Assembly (NCBI GenBank): GCA_903923925.1
Contig: CAIXZF010000040.1
Location: 1 to 33,260, forward strand
Direction of reading: 5' to 3'
DNA: 33,260 nucleotides
From: an uncultured Bacteroidales bacterium
Lineage (GTDB): Bacteria > Bacteroidota > Bacteroidia > Bacteroidales > CAIXZF01
This document shows positions 33,136 to 33,260 of the stretch, piece by piece. Both the position numbers and the translations under genes were made by a program. The notes under the pieces are model-generated. The model had not been told where the DNA came from. It saw only the letters and a program-made list of their open reading frames with translations, and ran no database searches. Numbering within the stretch: the first letter of the stretch is position 1; the number at the start of each line of letters is the position of its first letter.

Positions 33136-33260
33136 CGGTTACTGGTATGATTGACTTTCTTTTTAGGACTAAATGCCCATACATTGCTATATTGTTACCT
33201 TGGTAAACTGGTAAATTGTTACATTAAGCTTTGGTTTGGTACAGAGGTCAATGTGCTACA

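Noticed and set aside
32943-33206. 87-codon gene at the right edge
   Set aside because: Arginine-rich, low-complexity product caused by the GC-rich patch; no family resemblance and no promoter.

Overview
The window looks like a chromosomal piece of a member of the Bacteroidota, probably near the Bacteroidales. The evidence is a type IX secretion C-terminal sorting domain on a CotH protein, tandem DUF2723 membrane proteins, a DUF4468 protein, and repeated promoters of the TTTG-N18/20-TAnnTTTG class. The sequence is AT-rich and rarely shows a Shine-Dalgarno sequence. Taxonomy is inferred from gene content only.

It falls into two halves that meet at a tRNA-Arg gene (12972-13046, minus). Left of the tRNA (about 1-12.9 kb) is an accessory island, lying on the 3' side of the tRNA where integrated elements usually sit. 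It holds a decapitated serine recombinase joined to 24-bp tandem repeats and an SMC-like ATPase/DUF4276 pair of defence type. Next comes an AAA+ ATPase operon with an acidic partner and a membrane protein. Several toxin-antitoxin loci follow, some intact (HigB/HigA; the Fic protein with mobile mystery protein A) and some ruined (a PIN toxin stub, a nonsense-mutated XRE antitoxin, a frameshifted zinc-ribbon gene). Two type IV antitoxin-like genes lack their toxin partner. An HD-domain protein lies among them. A roughly 300-bp sequence occurs twice (5224-5521 and 8946-9245), each time just upstream of minus-strand accessory genes. Its first 88 bp are almost identical between copies while the rest has drifted. 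This is the most unusual structure in the window.

Right of the tRNA (13.2-32.8 kb) is ordinary chromosome: a secreted CotH/P-domain protein, the minus-strand run gltX-folB-metG with tRNA-Gln upstream, and a four-gene plus-strand cell-envelope operon (two DUF2723 proteins, a polysaccharide deacetylase, a Big_5-type lipoprotein). An ArsR-like regulator with a 14-bp palindrome upstream, a DUF4468-adenine deaminase pair with overlapping reading frames, and groES-groEL follow. The last 300 bp contain a GC-rich patch unlike its surroundings.

Within the island many short regulatory signatures can be read directly. The Fic operon has three CTATAG boxes exactly 33 bp apart, the middle one between the promoter boxes. 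The higBA promoter carries a small dyad. The DUF6577-like gene has an 18-bp perfect inverted repeat overlapping its promoter. They are consistent with antitoxins that control their own promoters.
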